Shown piece by piece: positions 1-8,682 of a stretch of 13,991 nt of DNA. A program made the translations under genes and the position numbers. The notes below the pieces were generated by a model. That model did not search any database. It saw only the letters and a program-made list of their open reading frames with translations, and had not been told where the DNA came from. This stretch comes from Larix sibirica (taxonomy: Eukaryota > Streptophyta > Pinopsida > Pinales > Pinaceae). Numbering within the stretch: position 1 is the stretch's first letter; every line of letters begins with the position of its first letter. The stretch lies in contig NWUY0300001889.1 in NCBI GenBank assembly GCA_004151065.3, positions 6,351-20,341 on the forward strand, in the 5' to 3' direction.

Positions 1-545
1 CATTTCTTTGTTTGAATACTATTTGTTGTTATGTGGCATTTTGTCTAAAGAACTAATGCTGTGATGTTTGCAGATTTGTGATCCAAGTTGTCTTGCACAT
101 TCCTGATACAGAAAAAATTTAGTCCAAGGCAATAAAAAAATTGACAAGAATAGTGCAAAGGATTCTTATTTTATATTTTAAAATTTAATTAATTTAAATT
201 TTATAAATAAATTAAATGTGGATTATATTTTGAGATGTTTGATATCCAACAATGATAAATCTATTATATTTTCATATTCTTAGCTATATTGCAACTTTCC
301 CACTTGGAAAAGAATTAGCTACATTACATCTTTCCTGCTTGTTAAGAAAACTATCCTAGATCTTTTATACACATCCCTCACCCTTTAGAAACAATCTCAA
401 TTATGTATTGAAAAAGAAAATATTAACATACATTTGAAATGTAAACAATTAGAATTTACAATTTCAAATTCCTATTTCCAGGATTAAAAATTTTATAATG
501 GTATTGTAGTTTCAACAATCATAAATCACAATTTCAAGATTATAA

Positions 546-612
546 AAATTGTAATTTTAACATCGAGAAAATAAAAATATTACAATTTTTTTTTAATTAA
601 AAATTACAATTT
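546..612. repeat. 13-bp perfect inverted repeat, AT-rich
   Basis: AAATTGTAATTTT at 546-558 is the exact reverse complement of AAAATTACAATTT at 600-612, with about 41 bp between. It sits in a stretch where TTACAATTT-type words recur several times, so it may be a remnant of an AT-rich MITE or a by-product of low complexity. No target duplication was seen around it. Confidence 0.4.
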
Positions 613-949
613 AGCAATCATAAAATTACAATTTCAACAACTATAAATTCACATTATCAATAATGAAATTATATTTAAAACAAATTCACATTCATAAAGA
701 AAAATATCATTTCAATAATTTATTAATTGATTACTATTTCATAGTGCTTAAGCATGGAAACTATATTTAAAACTAGAGGTTGTTATTTCCCTCCCTTAAC
801 AAATACCAAAGGCCTAAGGATATTACTATGTTAAAGGCCTTGATATTTATCCATGATACATAAAACATATTAATAGCAACTATATCCAACTCCCACGGAA
901 AAGATTCTAGTCATACTTAGTACTACTCACATCCATAAAAACATGTCTC

Positions 950-1066
950 TTGAATTGATTAGTTAGTTGGACTAGTTGATAGAATATGTTTTTTTCTTGA
1001 ATTTATTAGTTTTGAATTTATTAGTTAGTTAGTTGTCTAGTTGATAGTATATACTTTCTTCTATTC
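950..1066. repeat. Imperfect direct repeat, about 50 bp x 2
   Basis: The segment from about 950 (TTGAATTGATTAGTTAGTTG, then ACTAGTTGATAGAATATG) is repeated from about 1012 (TTGAATTTATTAGTTAGTTA, then GTCTAGTTGATAGTATAT). Both copies run into a T/C-rich tail ending in TTTCTT. The offset is about 61 bp. This is a local tandem-type duplication that has diverged by substitutions and a small indel. No coding potential. Confidence 0.6.
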
Positions 1067-1205
1067 AAAATGTTTATATTTAAATTATAATATTGTTCAA
1101 AATTTTTAAAATAAATAAATATTTATTTTATTTGAATCAATATATGTTAAATTAAACATTTTAAATTAAATGTATGGTTATTAACTTTCTATTTTTCAAA
1201 TTTTG

Positions 1206-1275
1206 TTTAAAAGTAATAATAGTATATTTACATTGTTGTTTAAAGTAAAAATAATATATTTACATTATTGTTTAA
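1206..1275. repeat. Two-copy tandem repeat, period 32-33 bp
   Basis: Copy one, 1206-1238, and copy two, 1239-1270, both begin TTTAAA, continue through AGTAA/AATA words and share TATATTTACATT followed by GTTG or ATTG. A third start (TTTAAAATTA) follows at 1271. This is a minisatellite-like duplication in AT-rich DNA just upstream of the LINE insertion. Confidence 0.6.
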
Positions 1276-1319
1276 AATTATAATATTATAAAGATGTTTT
1301 AAGTATAATAATTATTAAG

Positions 1320-1327
1320 ATTAATAC
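1320..1327 (+). repeat. Candidate LINE target-site duplication, left copy
   Basis: ATTAATAC here matches ATTAATAC at 7749-7756, directly after the LINE A tail. L1-type insertions make duplications of about 5-20 bp, so the arrangement is as expected. However, the word is short and AT-rich, so chance is a real alternative. If correct, it sets the LINE 5' end near 1328. Confidence 0.35.
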
Positions 1328-1685
1328 TAATTAGTTGAAAGATTAAGTGTCAAAACTAGTTACGATGGCTCTGTTAAGGTTTTTGTATGCTTGTAACCTA
1401 GATCGGGATGCTGAAAATCTTTACTGCAAACTTGGAGTCTGTCATCCATCATGGATGACTGAGTACCAGACAAGTAAAAAAAGTGGGAAGTAACCCGTTT
1501 ACTCTCTGCAGTAACTATTTTTAGTTATCCCTTTCAGTACAGTTTTTAAGTACCTTATTGTTTCTGTAGGGTTTCTCGTCCTAGTTTATTTTTATGCATT
1601 TTTTGGTGATTCACGTGGTCTCTATTGTGCTCTATGCCTTATCGATGTTGGGTTTGACCATAATGTGTTGATGTGTACTTTATCC

Positions 1686-3329
1686 ATGGAATCTACACGT
1701 CAATCATTGGATAAAAGTTTAGGTTCCTCACTTGTTCGTTCTCCCCCTTTTACGCCATCACGGTTCGTGTTAACCCTAATGCTATTGTAGTTCTTTATTC
1801 ACCTCAAAATCCCTCACATGGTACATGGAGGAACTTATTCTCCCCCGTGGTAACATCTGGCGACTCACTCAATGTTTGTGACACTCAAAAAGGCTCGGAC
1901 CTGCAATTTGTAGGAAGCAGGTCCTCTGTTCTCATGGGAGCTAAGGATAAACATAGAAGGAAGACTAAAACTAAAAAATATTGTAAGAACAGGGCTTTAT
2001 GTACCTTGGGTAAGGATGTAGCCATGGACATGGTCCTGAACCTTCCCACCTGGGCGTTCATTAGGAAATTTGAGTATGTCAAATTGAATAGGATTGGAAT
2101 TCTTGACTCGACTACCAGATGTTAGAAACCACTCAGTCAACTATGCGTCATGGGTGATTATGTTAGTAAATGGATGGGTTTGTTTTCATTATCTCTCGGA
2201 AGAGTCCTTGTAAATCGTCATTTCTAGGTTCTAGGTGATTGGAAATGGCTCCCTGGTTCTGATGCAGTGGCATTCTGCCTTTGACCCGTGGAAGGAGAAA
2301 CTCAAAAGGAGTCATATTTGGGTATTACTCCCTGCTTTCCCTTTGTTTTGTTGGAGTTTCCAGGCTCTTATGAATATTGCTAACTCCATCAGTCACTTTA
2401 TCCTTATTGACGAGAGAACCTTCATGGAAACGAACAGGAAATGGCCTAGGGTTTTGGTTGATATTAACTCTTTGGATGCAATGAAAAAAGAGATTGAGGT
2501 TAGGCGGGAGTAGGGGGTGTTCATTCAACATATTGATTATTGGAGGATTCCCTTCTGATGCTTCAATTGTCACAAGACCGGTCATATTCGTCAGGATTGC
2601 AAGTCCTCTAGCTCTAACTTGGTTTCGACATCAACTAAGGACTCGGAGACTCATGACATAGAACAATCATTTCCTTTCCCATTCCTCTGGATTTTGAATC
2701 AGCGAGATACTTCTTGGGTAAGTTTAGGACTTTTTTACCCCTTCCTTTAAAATATTTAACTTTTGATGAAATTTTAGGTGATATGGGTGTGGGGGACTTA
2801 AATTCTCCTGGTCCTTCTCCTCTTGTTAATTCGTCTTCCCCCGTTTTCCCTTTAACACACTCGAAAGATGGTAAAGTTGCTACATCAGTTCAATCTGATG
2901 GGCCATCTTCCCTATCTTCCTCATTTCCTCTATATATCGGTATCCTTTAGTGGTTAGGGGGGTATTTCTGAGGATTTGGGGATTAGAATTTCCTCTTCCC
3001 TTATTCTAGATGTTGCCCCAAATATCCATGTCTCTTCTGGTTTGGTCTTGGAACAAGCTTCCCCATCCCCTACCTTTAATGTTGGTTCTACCCCGATCGA
3101 GTCTCCTAATCAAGATCCTCCTGCTCCTGATAAGTTCCCCATTCCCATTTTCAGTGGCACCTTTGGTGATGCGATGAATGGGGTCACTTTTGGCTCTATT
3201 CGATTTGCAAATGTGACCGCTAGGAAGAAACCAGGAAAACCTTTGAATCCTTCCCAATCCAAACAGGTAGTCAATGATAAGTGGATAACCTTAAACTGTC
3301 TTGCATTACCTCTATTTTGTTTGCCTTAA
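1686..3329 (+). pseudogene. LINE ORF1 remnant (DUF4283/zinc-knuckle RNA-binding protein)
   Basis: ORF1 of plant L1 elements encodes a nucleic-acid chaperone that coats the element RNA. The likely start is the ATG at 1686 (CCATGG context). The reading opens with a Ser-rich segment, breaks at the TAG near 1788, and continues in another frame from about 1768 through 2125 (basic stretch KHRRKTKTKK near 1951). From 2235 to 2700 one frame gives the typical DUF4283 tail: a W-x3-FDPWK start, then HIWVLLPAFPLFCW, then a CCHC knuckle. That frame is cut only by a TAG at 2511 and a TGA at 2556. After the knuckle comes a Ser/Pro-rich hinge spread over two frames (2714-2950 and 2976-3329). The protein end is uncertain; the TAA at 3327-3329 is the simplest choice. 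Clearly non-functional. Confidence 0.85.
2559..2600 (+). other. CCHC zinc knuckle of LINE ORF1
   Basis: The 14 codons read CFNCHKTGHIRQDC, a perfect C-x2-C-x4-H-x4-C zinc knuckle with the Gly before His that the family keeps. All four zinc ligands are intact, although a TGA stands immediately upstream at 2556-2558. Knuckles of this type follow DUF4283 in plant LINE ORF1 proteins and bind single-stranded RNA or DNA. Confidence 0.93.
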
Positions 3330-3387
3330 ATTTTGACTCTCCTTCTAGGACTCTTAGAGCGAGTGATTTCCTTGACGAGGTTCCTCA

Positions 3388-4086
3388 ATGGTTATTTTGT
3401 CCTTTAACATTCAGGGGATCGACTGTCAGCCCAAAAATACTACCCTGAGGAGACTTTTGGATTTTGCTAGACCGGATGTCATTCTTTTATAGGAGACTAT
3501 GCACTCCGGAAATAGTGGTTGTGATTTTTTCCTTAAAAGTCATCCAGATTGGCGTTGTTGTGGGGTTGATGTGAATGGTCTTTCTGGCAGGTTTTTTGCT
3601 ACTTGGAACCATAATGTTGTTGATTTCTCTACATTTACTACTTGTGCAGGGATTAAACTTGAAGGTCGTTTCAGGGGATTGGACCACCTTTTCAGTATAC
3701 TCAATGTATATGGTCCTTACAGGAATCGAAAATGCTTCTGGGAATGGGTTTTTTCCTCTAACACACTACGGGATTCACATATTATTCTTGGTGGAGACAT
3801 CAATTTTACCTTGTCAGCTGATGAGGTTTGGGGTTCAAATCATTTGAATGATCAACTAGATCCATTCTTCAAGGAAAATTTTGAGGCGATGGGGATTCTT
3901 GATATTATTCCTACTACCTTGGTACCTACCTGGAACAATGGTCGGGTGGGTGGCAATGGTGTGGCTAAACGTTTGTATCGCTTCTAAATGCATGAATATC
4001 TGGTTGAGATGGTTGATCGATATTGGTCTTGGTGTGAGCCTACGGGAGTATCTGATCATAAAGCCATCCTTTTACAGTTGGACTTT
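3388..4086 (+). other. APE-type endonuclease domain of ORF2
   Basis: Family landmarks appear in order in one frame: FNIQG (metal-site Asn) near 3400, a stop where Gln is expected followed by the catalytic Glu (codons TAG-GAG at 3490-3495), LNVYGPYRNR near 3700, the GGDIN catalytic Asp/Asn near 3793, the FTW-like PTWNNGR near 3925, KRLYRF at 3967-3984, and the terminal SDHKAILLQL from 4051. In L1 endonucleases the KRLDRF Asp is catalytic; here it reads Tyr (TAT, 3976-3978). The TAA at 3985 follows at once, yet the same frame continues to SDH. Inactive. Confidence 0.92.
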
Positions 4087-4135
4087 GAAGCCTGTAAAAT
4101 CATATATCCCTTTAAGTTTAACAGTTCCTAGATGG

Positions 4136-4510
4136 AATATTCTCCATTTTTTAAAATTAGTTAGCAGGACTTGGAATGATTTATCACAACTTGATCATCA
4201 TTATTCTATGCATATTTTATTGAAGAATTTGAATATACTCTATTCCGACGTTATAACCTGGGACAAAAACAAGAAAACGGTGTTAACTGAGGATCTAAGT
4301 TTGATCGAGGAAAAAATTAGGACGCTGGAATTCTCAATCGAGGACAATTATTTTTTGCATCACAGGAAAGAGGCAATGTTGCATTTGGAAAAGCAGAAAA
4401 CAATAATTTTGTGTCAATTGGAGAAAACTTGGCAATTTAAAATTTGGGCGTTAAGGATTGCCAAAGGTGATCAAAATAATAATTTTTTCAAAGATTCGCG
4501 AATCACAGAA
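4136..4510 (+). other. ORF2 linker, coiled-coil-like, with GDxNxxFF motif
   Basis: Charged, Leu/Ile-rich sequence (about 4270-4430) with heptad-like spacing joins endonuclease and reverse transcriptase, as in other plant L1 ORF2 proteins. It ends with IAKGDQNNNFFKD, matching the conserved 'W-hx-x-GD-x-NT-x-FF' block just before the RT N-terminal extension. The frame changes at about 4135-4150 and again at 4496-4500, where the downstream ANHRRIINSIWEI block is found in the other frame. Confidence 0.8.
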
Positions 4511-4635
4511 GAATTATTAATTCTATTTGGGAGATCTAGGATGCAGATGGTATGGCTCGGTCAAAATTTTCTTCTATTAAGTGAGCAACTACTTCACATT
4601 TTCAGATGATATATAAATAGGAACCAGTAAGGAAC

Positions 4636-5699
4636 TTGGAAGCTCAATTGGATATCATTAAACTGTATCCTAAGTTCTTCTCAAATGATGAGATTGTTCA
4701 GATTGGGAAATCTATTACACTTGATGAAATTAAGGATTTTCTAAAGGCATTTGTGAAGGAGAAAAGTCCAGGCCTTGATGGTTGGACTGTGGAGTTCTTC
4801 CTCCACTTCTTCGATTTGATGGGACAAGACTTGCTACAGGTGATTGAGGAATCTTGTACTAAATCCTACATTCATAGAAACCTCAATATTTCTTACCTCA
4901 CTTCGATACCTAAGAAGGAAAAACCTGATGACTTCAATGATTTTCATCCCATATCATTGTGTAATCTCTTATACAAGGTGATTTCCAAAATCATTGCCTT
5001 AAGAATTAAGCCAACTCTGGCTAAATTAATCTCTATGGGACAAATTGGGTTCTTACACAACCGACCGATTCTTGATGATGTCGTGGTTGCACTCGGTCAA
5101 GGTTAAGGACATTCAATATTTTATATTAAAATTGGACTTGATCAAAGCTTATGATCATGTGGACTGGTATTTTCTGAGATTAGTCTTGTTACATATTGGT
5201 TTTCCTATTGAGGTCACAAATTGGATTATGCCATTTTTTTTCTTCTTCAACATATGTTGTTCTGATTAATGGCGAGCACACACATTTTTTCTTTAGCAGT
5301 CGGGGAATTCGACAGGGATGTCCCCTTTCACCTTTGTTTTTTATTCTCGTCATTGAGGGACTGACCAGGCTCATTAATTATGCATCTGGAAAATTAAAAG
5401 GTATCAAAGTTTCCAGAGCCTTATCTATTACTCATTTGCTTTTTGTTGATGACATTATGAGTTTTGGTGCTGCCTCTTCACTTGAATGGAATATCTACAA
5501 AGATATTTTAGATGTCTTTTGTCTTTCCTCAGGTATGGCCATTAGTACCAGTAAGTTGTGTTTCTTATTCAATTATTGTGATAATGGTTGCATTGAGAAC
5601 CTGAAGCACATCTTTCCATTTGCTTTCGAGCATATTGACTTTGGCATAAAGTACCTTGAGTACTTTATTAAGCCTAACAATTACCGTGTTGAAGACTAG
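4636..5699 (+). other. Reverse transcriptase domain of ORF2 (RVT_1)
   Basis: RT motifs are clear: KEKSPGLDGWTVEFF (motif 1), LTSIPKKEKPDDFNDFHPIS (motif 2, with His for the usual Arg), GQIGFLHNRPILDD (motif 2a), LKLDLIKAYDHVDW (motif A with catalytic Asp) near 5127-5168, RGIRQGCPLSPLFF (motif B) near 5305-5345, FVDD (motif C, both catalytic Asp) at 5442-5453, and the SSGMAISTSK block. The domain spans three frames, changing near 5086 and 5195. All three catalytic aspartates survive, so decay here is mainly frame loss. L1-clade membership follows from the endonuclease/RNase H context and these motifs. Confidence 0.93.
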
Positions 5700-6572
5700 A
5701 GATAGCTCTTACTGAAGGTGGATAGGCGTATTAATAATTGGGAACTCCCCTGGTTTTCTTTAGGTGGTAGACTCACTCTGGAACAGTTTGTGATTCAAAT
5801 CCTGCCTATGTATTGGTTTGGTCTTCTTAAAGTCCTTGTCTTTGTCATTAAAGTAGCCCGCAGCAAAATGTTTCATTTTATCTAGTCAGGGAAGCCACAT
5901 CTGAAGAAATTCCACCTCTAAAATTGGCATAGTTTGTCTTGACCAAAGAATATGGGCGAGTGGGGTATGTTGCACTAAGAATCCTTTAATTTGGCCATGA
6001 TGACCAAAATCCTTTGGAGGGCCTTAATTGATGAAGGAATTTGGAGTCAAGTAATTCACCTAAGTTAAATATTTGAAAACCTTCTATGTACTTCATTGGA
6101 TCATAAATCCTTTACTTGGTTATTGGAACGCCTCTATCATTTGGTGCAGCCTCATCAGCACTTGCCATCTAATTGGTCCTTTTCTCAGTTGGAAGGTTGG
6201 GAAGGGATCTAAAGTGTTTATTGGCATTTATCCTTATGTCGACTATGATGTTAATTATATTCTTCCAACAATATCTAAAAGGAGTTACATCTCGGGAAAA
6301 TTGTGGTGCTTTCACAAGTCTTTCACTACGGCAATGAAGTGACTATTCTAGATTGTATATTTGCGGCAGAATTGGAGCTACTAGTTCATATGGCTTCACG
6401 TTGGGATCGTTATATTGATAAACTCATATTTGCAGGAATTACACCTTTATACACGAAAGACATCTTGGTCTGGGATGGTGAGGAAGCGAATGGTATCTTA
6501 ACTGTTAAGAGGGTTTATAATGTCATTTTGAATAAACAGATTCTCCCGGAGCGTCAATGGTGGCATAAGAAA

Positions 6573-6764
6573 GTTTGGACCTAGAAAATTCCTCCAAAGT
6601 TGAAATGCTTTATGTGGCTGTGCTTTATGGATAAAATACTAACTTATCCAAATTTGAGGAAAAAAGGCTTCCAAGGGCCAAATATTTTCATTCTCTGTCA
6701 GAATGAAGAGGAAGATATTACACATCTCTTTATTCATTGCAGCTTTCTTAGGAATGTTTGGTTT
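6573..6764 (+). other. zf-RVT zinc-binding-like domain of ORF2
   Basis: This segment reads KIPPKLKCFMWL, then ILTYPNLRKKGF, then ILCQNEEEDITHLFIHC and ends with RNVW. This is the zf-RVT block that follows the RT thumb in plant LINEs and in many genomic RT remnants. The His and final Cys ligands are present, but only one Cys of the usual CxxC pair remains (ILC). A TAG at 6582 interrupts the first motif, and another TAG follows the block at 6771. Confidence 0.88.
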
Positions 6765-7052
6765 GATTTATAGGGCATCTTGGGATTTTCTGATGATTGG
6801 TATGGACTATCTTTCGATGTTTTTCTTTGGGGTTTGTTTCATTGGCATGTCAAATATAAATCTTTGCCCTTATTCATGATCTGGGCTATATGGAATTGTC
6901 GGAACAATCTTATTTTTTAGAACATTCCCCCCTCCATTTTTGTAGCGTGCAGGAAGATAATTAGTACTTGGTCTGAGTATCTTGCTATAGTGTAAAGTTC
7001 AAAGAATCGACTGGTTAAATCTCTAGTATTTTAGGATGGTATTTCCTTTGGA

Positions 7053-7445
7053 TTTTTGGATGGCGCATCCAAAGAAGGGATTTGCGATGCTGGAATGGTG
7101 ATCTATATCAAGCACAATCATAAGATTCTTCTTAAGATGGTTGTGGATGCAGAAAGCAATATGAAAGCTGATTTGTTGGCACTGAGAATTCTTCTTTGGT
7201 TTGCGTCGAAAAGGGGTATACTTGCTATGAAATTATTTGGATACTCTCAGGTCATTATAAACTGTGCGGAAGGAAAATATGATATCAATGCATTTTTATT
7301 GGATTTGTGGCTGAAAATTGTTGATTTATTGATTAAATCCTTTTCTCATTTGTCCTTTCACCATATTTATCGTGAGGCCAATGTGGAAGAGGATAGGCTT
7401 TCCAAGGAAGGTATTGGTGTTATTAATGGTATCATCTTCTTTGAT
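7053..7445 (+). other. Plant-type RNase H domain (RVT_3) of ORF2
   Basis: A C-terminal RNase H is typical of many plant L1 elements and removes the RNA strand after copying. The frame opens FLDGASKEG with catalytic Asp at 7059-7061. The expected Glu of the A-E-x2-AL block reads Asp (KADLLALR). The second catalytic Asp of GDSQ is replaced by Tyr (GYSQVII, TAC at 7242-7244). The late Asp of ADRLSK is kept (EDRLSK, GAT 7392-7394). Length is normal. The loss of at least one catalytic carboxylate means no activity even if translated. Confidence 0.9.
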
Positions 7446-7523
7446 GAATACATGGACAGCCTACTGGTGGACCAAGGGATTGTGCAATCCCTGTATTTAT
7501 CCCTTTGTTTCTGGATCTTTTGA

Positions 7524-7749
7524 CTATGCTGACATGTTCAATTTTTTCATATTTTTGGGTTGGTAGTGACTTGTAATTTTTAGTACTATCTGTTTCTGTG
7601 GGGTTATGGTTTTATTGTCTTTATTTTATTTGTTCTCTTGTGATATATCGAGAAGAGTCCTGAATTGACTACTATTATGTAGATCTTTGTAACTTTGATT
7701 TTCATGCTGAAAATAACAAGTTGTGGTTTTTTTCTTCTTGAAAAAAAAA
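7524..7749 (+). other. LINE 3' UTR and terminal A run
   Basis: After the ORF2 stop comes a T-rich 3' UTR of about 215 bases with no ORF, closing with nine A at 7741-7749. A-terminated 3' ends without LTRs fit target-primed reverse transcription. The A run is short and not followed by further A, consistent with an old insertion whose tail has shrunk. Confidence 0.8.
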
Positions 7750-7756
7750 TTAATAC
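7749..7756 (+). repeat. Candidate LINE target-site duplication, right copy
   Basis: ATTAATAC abuts the A tail and equals the octamer at 1320-1327. Sequence beyond it (GATTAAT) is only loosely like the left flank (TAATTAG). Confidence 0.35.
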
Positions 7757-8220
7757 GATTAATAATTTTCCACAAACATTTCAGAATACATGGGTTACTT
7801 TATTAAAATATAAACCAAATAAATATATGTGTTTATTGAACCAGCATAGATCCATCTTAAAAGGGGATCTACCAAGCACTCAGAGAAATCAAATGTCTTT
7901 ACCAAGGAGTTATACACATTTCCTACTGGACTTTCTACTCAATAAATGTAAAAAACTTACACTTTGCTGATATTTTTGTAATATAATTTGCCAATTAGCA
8001 TGCCCAGCATGCAACTGTGGTTTCAATCTTGAGAGTGTACTGGATTTGTGCCCTAGCTAAAAATATTCTACATCCGTTGCTCCTAAAACTTACAAAGATC
8101 CCTCAACTAAAGAGTTTGTGGTTTGCTTGTTCTCTATGTGGTTGGTTTTAGAATAAAATTATTTCAGTCNTAATGAAAAAAAAACAAAAGACAAAAAATA
8201 CAACAAAAAATGAATTATTT
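7757..8220. other. AT-rich gene-free spacer with one ambiguous base
   Basis: No convincing coding region is present. A 91-codon open frame at 7695-7970 straddles the LINE A tail and is compositionally ordinary, so it is not a gene. An N stands at 8170. A(8)-type runs flank it (8176-8185), so the local assembly may be weak. Nothing else can be supported here. Confidence 0.6.
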
Positions 8221-8334
8221 AACACTTACTTGGAGGCAATGGAGGTTGGAGGTCGAGTTCGAGGTTGAGTCAGAGGTGGTTGGATGCTCCAAGCATGCTC
8301 GCGTGCCTTGAGGTCCCCCAATTCCTCGCTCGCA

Positions 8335-8357
8335 GGTTTGTTACACAATAACAAACC
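8335..8357. repeat. Perfect 9-bp hairpin GGTTTGTTA / TAACAAACC
   Basis: GGTTTGTTA at 8335-8343 pairs perfectly with TAACAAACC at 8349-8357 around a 5-base loop (CACAA). It is one of several tight palindromes in the CpG-rich pocket. Function unknown. Confidence 0.7.
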
Positions 8358-8410
8358 CACGGATTGTGTTTTGTTTATAAAAAACACAGGAGCACACACG
8401 CATGTTTTTT

Positions 8411-8619
8411 GCGTACGCATTAACAACGCGTGTGCACGTGTTTTTGTGTGCGCGTTCACAACATGTGCACGCATCTATTGACGTGGATATACATACAAGC
8501 GTGCATGCTTTTAAGAGCGCATACGCGCTTCTTCTATCCATGTCAACTCACCGACGTGGAGGCTCGGCATTGCCGAAGCAGGTGTGCGTACGCATGTTTA
8601 GAGGCGTGTGCACGTGTTT
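8411..8619. repeat. Direct repeat of GCGTACGCAT...GCGTGTGCACGTGTTT module
   Basis: Copy one: GCGTACGCAT at 8411-8420, 7-bp spacer, GCGTGTGCACGTGTTT at 8428-8443. Copy two: GCGTACGCAT at 8586-8595, 8-bp spacer, GCGTGTGCACGTGTTT at 8604-8619. Both boxes are identical (26 matching bases) while the spacers differ. GCGTACGC and GTGCAC are palindromic cores. Offset is about 175 bp. Conserved boxes with diverged spacers suggest either recent duplication or selection on the boxes. Confidence 0.8.
8564..8576. repeat. 6-bp hairpin TCGGCA-T-TGCCGA
   Basis: A perfect 13-base interrupted palindrome inside the CpG-rich pocket, directly after the ACCGACGTGG element. A related palindrome, ATGGCA-T-TGCCAT, occurs at 11586-11598. 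Confidence 0.6.
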
Positions 8620-8657
8620 GTTTTTTTTGCACTCACACACTGTCATTGCAACATTTT

Positions 8658-8682
8658 GGGTACCAGCTTCGTGCGGGTACCC
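8658..8682. repeat. 7-bp hairpin GGGTACC / GGTACCC
   Basis: GGGTACC at 8658-8664 pairs with GGTACCC at 8676-8682 across an 11-base loop. It marks the downstream edge of the CpG-rich pocket; AT-rich sequence resumes at once. It could be a terminal palindrome of an inserted element, but no target duplication was found. Confidence 0.6.

Larger units (their letters stand above)
1..1319. other. AT-rich gene-free flank of the LINE
   Basis: No ORF of useful length exists on either strand here. The DNA is strongly AT-rich with long runs such as the stretch at 165-220. It holds scattered short repeats: a family of ACAATTTCAA / CAATCATAAA words between about 447 and 720, a pair AAAGGCCTnnGATATT-like at 808-824 and 833-848, and the repeats listed separately at 546-612, 950-1066 and 1206-1275. 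A pyrimidine-rich TTTGCAG at 68-74 resembles a splice acceptor, but no supporting exon can be argued. Probably old intergenic or transposon-derived sequence. Confidence 0.6.
3388..7523 (+). pseudogene. LINE ORF2 remnant (endonuclease-reverse transcriptase-RNase H polyprotein)
   Basis: ORF2 nicks the target DNA and copies the element RNA at the nick. The likely start is the ATG at 3388, giving MVILSFNIQG, the family's usual opening. Coding moves between frames: 3388-4134, about 4136-4495, 4498-5086, about 5090-5195, 5196-6065, about 6073-6300, then 6303-7523. This needs about five or six indels. In-frame stops include TAG 3490, TAA 3985, TAG 4132, TAG 5697 and 5703, TAG 5883, TAA 5919, TGA 5940, TAG 6582, TAG 6771 and several near 6920-7034. 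Several sit where relatives have Trp or Gln, as expected from C-to-T decay of methylated DNA. Domain order and total length (about 1,380 codons) match intact plant L1 ORF2. It ends at the TGA after CFWIF. Confidence 0.93.
1328..7749 (+). mobile_element. Decayed, near full-length plant L1-type LINE retrotransposon
   Basis: A complete non-LTR layout is visible: a 5' leader of about 360 bp, ORF1 with a CCHC zinc knuckle, ORF2 with endonuclease, reverse transcriptase, zf-RVT and plant-type RNase H in the usual order, a short 3' UTR, and a terminal A run at 7741-7749. Length (about 6.4 kb) is normal for plant L1 elements. There are no LTRs. Frame continuity is lost by about five frame changes and many in-frame stops in ORF2, so the copy cannot move by itself. 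The 3' end is well placed by the A tail. The 5' end depends on the weak duplication at 1320-1327 and could lie tens of bases away. Confidence 0.93.

Noticed and set aside
60-118. Splice-acceptor-like TTTGCAG followed by a short exon-like stretch at the left edge
   Set aside because: Too little sequence, no reading frame evidence and no donor that can be judged. It could be chance in T-rich DNA.
1885-2585. Minus-strand open frames of 65 and 86 codons over the LINE ORF1
   Set aside because: They are shadows of the plus-strand ORF1, whose zinc knuckle and DUF4283-like sequence give a clear coding sense.
7695-7970. 91-codon plus-strand open frame
   Set aside because: It starts inside the LINE 3' UTR, crosses the A tail (hence its Lys run) and enters flanking DNA. 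It has no recognisable motif.
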